A stretch of 9,367 bases of DNA. Origin: Azoarcus sp. (lineage in GTDB: Bacteria; Pseudomonadota; Gammaproteobacteria; Burkholderiales; Rhodocyclaceae). How positions within the stretch are numbered: position 1 is the stretch's first letter; every line of letters begins with the position of its first letter. Below are positions 6,601-9,367 of the stretch, one piece after another. Location: contig JAIRLA010000267.1 in NCBI GenBank assembly GCA_031259795.1, forward strand, positions 1-9,367, in the 5' to 3' direction. The notes beneath the pieces were generated by a model. It made no database searches. It saw only the letters and a program-made list of their open reading frames with translations, and had not been told where the DNA came from. Made by a program: the position numbers and the translations under genes.

Positions 6601-7529
6601 TCATACCCCAGGCTTTTGAGCGCGCGTTCGTCGTCGGCCCAGCTGCGGCGAACCTTGACCCAGACTTCGAGGAAAACCTTGCCGTCGAACAATCTTTCCA
6701 GATCGGCCCGGGCTTCGCTCGCCGCCCGCTTCAGCTTTTCGCCGCCCTTGCCGATGACGATGCCCTTGTGCGCGGGTTTGCCGACGATCACGGCGGCATG
6801 AATGCGGCGCAACCCGCCGTCGCTCTCGAATTTCTCGATCTCGACCGCGAGGCCATAGGGCAGTTCGTCGCCGAGCAGACGAAAGAGCTTCTCGCGCAGG
6901 AATTCGGCGGCGAGGAAACGTTCACTGCGGTCGGTGATTTCGTCTTCGCCATACAGCGGCGCGCCATGGGGAAGCAGGGCGGCGGCGGCCGTGACCAGCG
7001 CATCGCAGTTATGTCCGCGCGCCGCCGACAGCGGCACGATTTCGGCAAACTCGCGCAAACCCCGCACCTGATCGATGAACGGCAACAATTGGTGTTTGTC
7101 GGCGAGCCGGTCGATCTTGTTGATGACCAGCACCACCTTGGCCTCCGCCGGAATCGCGGCGAGCGCCTCGCGGTCTTCGCCGCCCAGGCGGCCAGCCTCG
7201 ACGACGAAAAACACCAGATCGACGCCGGCCAGCGTCCGGGTGACGGTGCGATTCATCGCGCGGTTGAGGGCATTGCCATGCCGCGTCTGGAACCCGGGGG
7301 TGTCGACGAACACGAACTGGGCATCGGCGGCGTTCAGAATCCCCGTTATCTGATGGCGGGTGGTCTGCGCCTTGTTTGACACGATGCTGATCTTTTGCCC
7401 GATCAAGCGGTTGAGGAGCGTCGATTTGCCCACATTGGGCCGCCCCGCGATAGCGACGAAACCGACCCTGGAAGCGGTGGCGGCGGAAAGGGAAGGGCGG
7501 GCGGGCGCGCCGGCTTCGGAGGCGGCCAT
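6597..7529 (-). CDS. era: GTPase Era
   Basis: Essential Ras-like GTPase that binds the 3' end of 16S rRNA and the 30S subunit and couples ribosome assembly to cell growth. It has 310 residues; about 20 alanine-rich residues precede the conserved domain. GTPase motifs: G1 GRPNVGKST at 29-37, G2 near TTRHQITG at 56-63, G3 DTPG at 76-79, and G4 NKID at 137-140. The C-terminal KH domain shows the GIVIGKGGEKLK loop, and the protein ends in the usual VKVRRSWADDE... segment. The ATG at 7529 lies one base after the rnc stop and has AGAGGG upstream inside rnc. The rnc-era-recO order is conserved across Proteobacteria. Confidence 0.98.
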   Translation of the reverse strand: MAASEAGAPARPSLSAATASRVGFVAIAGRPNVGKSTLLNRLIGQKISIVSNKAQTTRHQITGILNAADAQFVFVDTPGFQTRHGNALNRAMNRTVTRTLAGVDLVFFVVEAGRLGGEDREALAAIPAEAKVVLVINKIDRLADKHQLLPFIDQVRGLREFAEIVPLSAARGHNCDALVTAAAALLPHGAPLYGEDEITDRSERFLAAEFLREKLFRLLGDELPYGLAVEIEKFESDGGLRRIHAAVIVGKPAHKGIVIGKGGEKLKRAASEARADLERLFDGKVFLEVWVKVRRSWADDERALKSLGYE

Positions 7530-7530
7530 G

Positions 7531-8208
7531 CTATCCCTCTTTCAGGCGGGCAAGCGCCAGTTCCGCCGATTGTTGCTCGGCGGCGCGCCGGCTGCTTCCC
7601 CGGCCAACGGTGCGCACGGCAAACTTCGGCACTTCGCAGGCGACCTCGAACTCCTGGGCATGCGCCTCGCCCCGCACCCGCACCATGGTATAGACGGGCA
7701 ACGCCACCCTGTGCCCCTGCAACCATTCCTGGAGCGCGGTCTTGGGGTCCTTGCCCGGCGCGGCGGGATTGACCTGCGCCAGCCGGGATTCGTACAGGCG
7801 CTCCACCAATGCGTGCGCCGCGGCAAACCCGGCATCGAGGTAGACCGCCGCGATGATGGCCTCCACCGCGTCGGCGAGGATGGAAGGGCGGCGAAAGCCG
7901 CCGCTGCGCAACTCTCCTTCCCCCATGCGCAGACAGGGGCCGAGATCGAGATCGGCGGCCACGCCGGCCAGTGCGTCCTGGCACACCAGCAAGGCCCTCA
8001 CCCGCGACAGATCACCTTCGCGCATGCTGGCGAACCGGCCAAAAAGCATGATCGACATCGCGCAATCGAGCACGCTGTCGCCCAGGAATTCAAGCCGCTC
8101 GTTATTGGACTGGCCGTGACTGCGATGGGTCAGCGCCTGCGCCAGCAACGCCGGATCGGCGAAGACATGGCCGAGGCGCCGCTGCAAACGGTCAAGAGCC
8201 TCCGTCAT
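7531..8208 (-). CDS. rnc: Ribonuclease III
   Basis: Double-strand-specific endoribonuclease that processes the rRNA precursor and many mRNAs. It has 225 residues. The N-terminal RNase III domain carries the signature [12 protein letters not shown] with E37, E40 and D44, and the second acidic pair D113 and E116 in [14 protein letters not shown]; these are the metal-binding catalytic residues. The C-terminal double-stranded-RNA-binding domain runs from [12 protein letters not shown] to the end and includes the [18 protein letters not shown] helix. The ATG at 8208 has GGAG about 10 bases upstream and lies 15 bases after the stop of the DUF4845 gene. In other bacteria rnc autoregulates through a hairpin in its leader; I see no clear equivalent, and the leader here would lie far upstream. 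Confidence 0.98.
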   Translation of the reverse strand: MTEALDRLQRRLGHVFADPALLAQALTHRSHGQSNNERLEFLGDSVLDCAMSIMLFGRFASMREGDLSRVRALLVCQDALAGVAADLDLGPCLRMGEGELRSGGFRRPSILADAVEAIIAAVYLDAGFAAAHALVERLYESRLAQVNPAAPGKDPKTALQEWLQGHRVALPVYTMVRVRGEAHAQEFEVACEVPKFAVRTVGRGSSRRAAEQQSAELALARLKEG

Positions 8209-8223
8209 CGTCCAGGGACTCCA

Positions 8224-8583
8224 TCATGGGTCTTTACTCGATACATTGAAGTCGAACGCCAGACTGACGTTGGACACGAGCGGCACTTTGTTCGTATATT
8301 GAACTTCGATCACAAAGCGGCCGCCTTCCCTGCGGATTTGCAGATCATTCGCATTGATGGACGTAATATTGTCAACATCGGCCTGGGTCTGGAACTTGTT
8401 GCGCAGGCTTGCTTCCGTCGCGTTCCCGCCGCCCAGGGCCGCTTGCTGTACAGCGCGTTTCACCGACGCATACTCGCTGTAAGCCGAAAACGACTGGATG
8501 CCGATGAAAAAGGCGATGGCAATTAAAATTACGACGAGTATCGCGCCGATCAGGCTTACCCCGCGTTGACGAAATTTCATCAT
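8224..8583 (-). CDS. DUF4845 family membrane-anchored protein
   Basis: Small protein of 119 residues matching, by position and pattern, the DUF4845 protein normally found between lepB and rnc in Betaproteobacteria; its function is unknown. A short basic N-terminus ending QRGVSLIG is followed by one hydrophobic segment (about 11-30), reminiscent of a type IV pilin-like leader, then an extracytoplasmic part with alternating polar and hydrophobic stretches. I see no catalytic motif. Two adjacent ATG codons (8583 and 8580) are possible; GGAG lies 8 bases before the first, so I used that one. The frame is open further upstream but that part overlaps the lepB remnant. The gene looks intact, and its start lies 16 bases after the old lepB stop. 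Confidence 0.85.
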   Translation of the reverse strand: MMKFRQRGVSLIGAILVVILIAIAFFIGIQSFSAYSEYASVKRAVQQAALGGGNATEASLRNKFQTQADVDNITSINANDLQIRREGGRFVIEVQYTNKVPLVSNVSLAFDFNVSSKDP

Positions 8584-8599
8584 CGGTTTTTCTCCATAA

Positions 8600-8886
8600 T
8601 CAAAAAAAGCGCCCGACACGTTTCGGGCCGCTGGAATTGAACCAGATAAAAAAAGCCTGTCCGGCAATGTTCCCGTCCGGTACGAGCCTCACATCCGGCT
8701 GCCGACGCTATCGTCACGATTGCCGCCCATGACCATCCAATGTCCCGGCGGCGCCGCGCAGCCGATGCCGCGCACAGTATAAATGCAGTTTTCGCGGAAA
8801 GGGCGGTTCCAGTCCCCACGGATGGAAAGCGACGCGTTTGCCTCGCCGAAGAGACCATCCCCCGTTGCGCCGGGTTTTTCAACCAA
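8600..8886 (-). pseudogene. lepB: Decayed 3' end of signal peptidase I
   Basis: Signal peptidase I cleaves signal peptides from exported proteins; only its C-terminal region is recognisable. In the first frame, FRENCIYTVRGIGC and PPGHWMVMGGNRDDSVGSR match the end of a betaproteobacterial LepB, including the conserved box usually written GDNRDNSxDSR. Here both the first Asp of that box and the Asp before SR have become Gly. The reading frame then stops at TGA (8691-8689), where family members have Trp. After a one-base frame change, LVPDGNIAGQAFFIWFN and KRVGRFF follow, the normal LepB C-terminus, ending at TGA 8602-8600. The membrane anchors and the catalytic Ser and Lys regions are absent; the frame is closed upstream at 8932-8934 next to a repeat. 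The position before DUF4845-rnc is exactly that of lepB. I consider it non-functional; a working copy would have to be elsewhere. Confidence 0.88.
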
Positions 8887-8902
8887 TATATTCCCTGCGT
8901 AT

Positions 8903-8951
8903 CGCCTGTACCTGTACAGGCGGGCGGCCCGTCAGGGGCGGGGGAGGGCGT
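8903..8951. repeat. GC-rich repeat with 9-bp palindrome, right copy
   Basis: CGCCTGTAC at 8903-8911 and GTACAGGCG at 8914-8922 form a perfect 9-bp inverted repeat around two bases. It is followed by a GC-rich run ending GGGCGGGGGAGGGCG near 8937-8951. The left-end repeat (138-187) has the same order, CTGTACA and then GGCGGGGGAGGGCG, with a shorter spacer. The block begins about 16 bases beyond the last readable lepB codons, so it marks or overlaps the point where the gene is cut off. Confidence 0.55.
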
Positions 8952-9004
8952 CCTTCCATGTGGAGCGCAGCGCCGCTGGATAAAGAAGGGGAGGAAGGAA
9001 CGGG

Positions 9005-9082
9005 ACTCCCCGCCGCAAAGAAATCAGCGTCGATACGCTCCGCATGGAACGAACTGGATTGCCGCGTCGAACGCTCATCCAA
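9005..9082. repeat. Intergenic palindromic repeat, right copy
   Basis: Positions 9010-9069 match 12-71 in the same orientation without gaps (49 of 60 identical). The shared block covers the CCGCCGCA start, CAGCG, the GAACG-ACTGGATTGCC core and CGTCG. Beyond 9069 the similarity weakens: the GCAAT arm that closes the palindrome on the left copy is missing, so this copy is truncated or eroded on its right side. Confidence 0.7.
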
Positions 9083-9086
9083 GCCA

Positions 9087-9114
9087 TAACTCTTTGATTA
9101 AAAAAAGAGAGTTA
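9087..9114. other. Hairpin with A/T-rich loop
   Basis: TAACTCT at 9087-9093 and AGAGTTA at 9108-9114 are perfectly complementary around a 14-base loop with seven consecutive A on the plus strand. On the minus strand the T run lies inside the loop, not after the stem, so it is not a textbook terminator. The TAA stop of the small edge ORF forms the edge of the stem. Together with the hairpin TTCCCG/CGGGAA at 9120-9134 just before it, the minus strand has stem, short gap, then a T run, which could still weakly end transcription. Confidence 0.35.
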
Positions 9115-9356
9115 CGCCATTCCCGCATCGGGAACGGACTCAATCGTGGACTGTTTCCTGCTCCTTGGCAAGCGGATCTCCTGCCCGTTGTCCACCTGAA
9201 TCCATCGCCTTCCCGCGAGAGGGGAACAGTGTAATCCCAAAGCGATGAACTCGTCCGGCGAGCTCGTTTGCTCTTGAAAATCATCCGTTGCAACAAAAAC
9301 CGGTGTCCACGGATTCCCTATTGTTTGTCGTTTTTTGGGTCATGTTGAGGTGACAT
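9112..9356 (-). pseudogene. Small edge ORF, frameshifted or pseudogene
   Basis: An ATG at 9356 has a perfect AAGGAG five bases upstream at the window edge and reads MSPQHDPKNDKQ before a TAG at 9320-9318. Codons CCA AAA AAC contain the heptamer A AAA AAC (plus positions 9330-9336) in the frame needed for -1 slippage. The -1 frame is then open for 72 codons to TAA at 9114-9112 and contains protein-like segments such as NPWTPVFVATDDFQEQ, EFIALGLH and RRWIQVDNGQEIRLP. That frame has no good start of its own. I do not recognise the product. It may be a programmed frameshift, a gene broken by an indel in the A run, or chance. The ATG itself lies in a 7-bp inverted repeat. Confidence 0.35.
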
Positions 9357-9359
9357 GAC
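9339..9359. promoter_or_regulatory. Inverted repeat over the small ORF start
   Basis: GTCATGT at 9339-9345 and ACATGAC at 9353-9359 are perfect complements around a 7-base spacer. The minus-strand ATG at 9356-9354 lies in one arm and the AAGGAG ribosome site directly beside it. As RNA this would partly hide the start codon; as DNA it could be a dimeric regulator site. Both readings are inference from symmetry alone. Confidence 0.3.
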
Positions 9360-9367
9360 GGCTCCTT

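Larger units (their letters stand above)
8887..9367. other. Repeat-rich region without an intact gene
   Basis: These 481 bases lie where the 5' part of lepB, and further on lepA, would be expected in this cluster, but neither is seen in any frame. The stretch contains a 9-bp palindrome, a GC-rich repeat, a dispersed repeat shared with the left end, several small hairpins (9087-9114, 9120-9134, 9210-9226) and a small candidate ORF at the right edge. Plus-strand frames here give low-complexity products such as PSPSRERG that are typical of translated repeats. I see no convincing sigma-70 promoter for the downstream minus-strand operon, although it must be transcribed from somewhere here or further right. 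Confidence 0.6.

Noticed and set aside
7360..8526. Long plus-strand ORF (388 codons) opposite era, rnc and the DUF4845 gene
   Set aside because: It is antisense to three clearly recognised genes with full catalytic motifs; long antisense frames are expected at this GC content and the translation has no recognisable domain.
8885..8890. TATATT on the minus strand as a -10 box for the DUF4845 operon
   Set aside because: No acceptable -35 hexamer at the right distance, and it lies next to the palindrome; not enough to call a promoter.
12..9069. CRISPR array or transposon ends
   Set aside because: Only two diverged copies of the 60-bp repeat about 9 kb apart, direct rather than inverted, with no cas gene, transposase or regular spacers.
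8740..9234. Plus-strand ORF of 164 codons in the right flank
   Set aside because: It crosses the lepB remnant antisense and several repeats, and ends in PSPSRERG, a typical translation of an intergenic repeat.

Overview
The window is a GC-rich bacterial chromosome segment carrying one long minus-strand gene run. Read in the direction of transcription (right to left) the order is lepB remnant - DUF4845 gene - rnc - era - recO - pdxJ - acpS - nagZ - PhnD-like gene - uvrC - pgsA. The lepB-DUF4845-rnc-era-recO-pdxJ-acpS-nagZ order is the classical betaproteobacterial arrangement, and the protein sequences fit Betaproteobacteria, possibly Rhodocyclales or Nitrosomonadales. The finer placement is inference.

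Layout. Positions 1-226 are non-coding and hold short palindromic repeats. Positions 227-8583 are almost continuously coding on the minus strand. Junctions are extremely tight: recO, pdxJ, acpS, nagZ and uvrC each start in a 4-base NTGA overlap with the stop of the gene before, era starts 1 base after rnc, and the PhnD-like gene sits 25 bases after nagZ. This implies one transcript with translational coupling. Positions 8600-8886 hold the decayed 3' end of lepB (signal peptidase I), with a nonsense codon, a frameshift and lost conserved residues. Positions 8887-9367 contain no intact gene, only short repeats and hairpins plus a small possibly frameshifted ORF at the right edge.

Functions. The run combines RNA processing and ribosome maturation (rnc, era), DNA repair (recO, uvrC), pyridoxal phosphate synthesis (pdxJ), activation of acyl carrier protein (acpS), peptidoglycan recycling (nagZ) and phospholipid synthesis (pgsA). 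They share a transcript rather than one pathway. The lone PhnD-like periplasmic binding protein is the one accessory gene in the run.

What stands out: (i) lepB is a pseudogene although the gene after it is intact; (ii) the two non-coding flanks share a roughly 60-bp direct repeat (49 of 60 identical by hand count) and a second GC-rich repeat, the latter lying exactly where the missing part of lepB should be; (iii) an edge ORF has a perfect Shine-Dalgarno and an in-frame A AAA AAC slippery heptamer; (iv) a 12-bp tandem repeat at the start of nagZ multiplies possible start codons. I see no CRISPR array, tRNA, rRNA, transposase, phage gene or convincing new defence or biosynthetic system.
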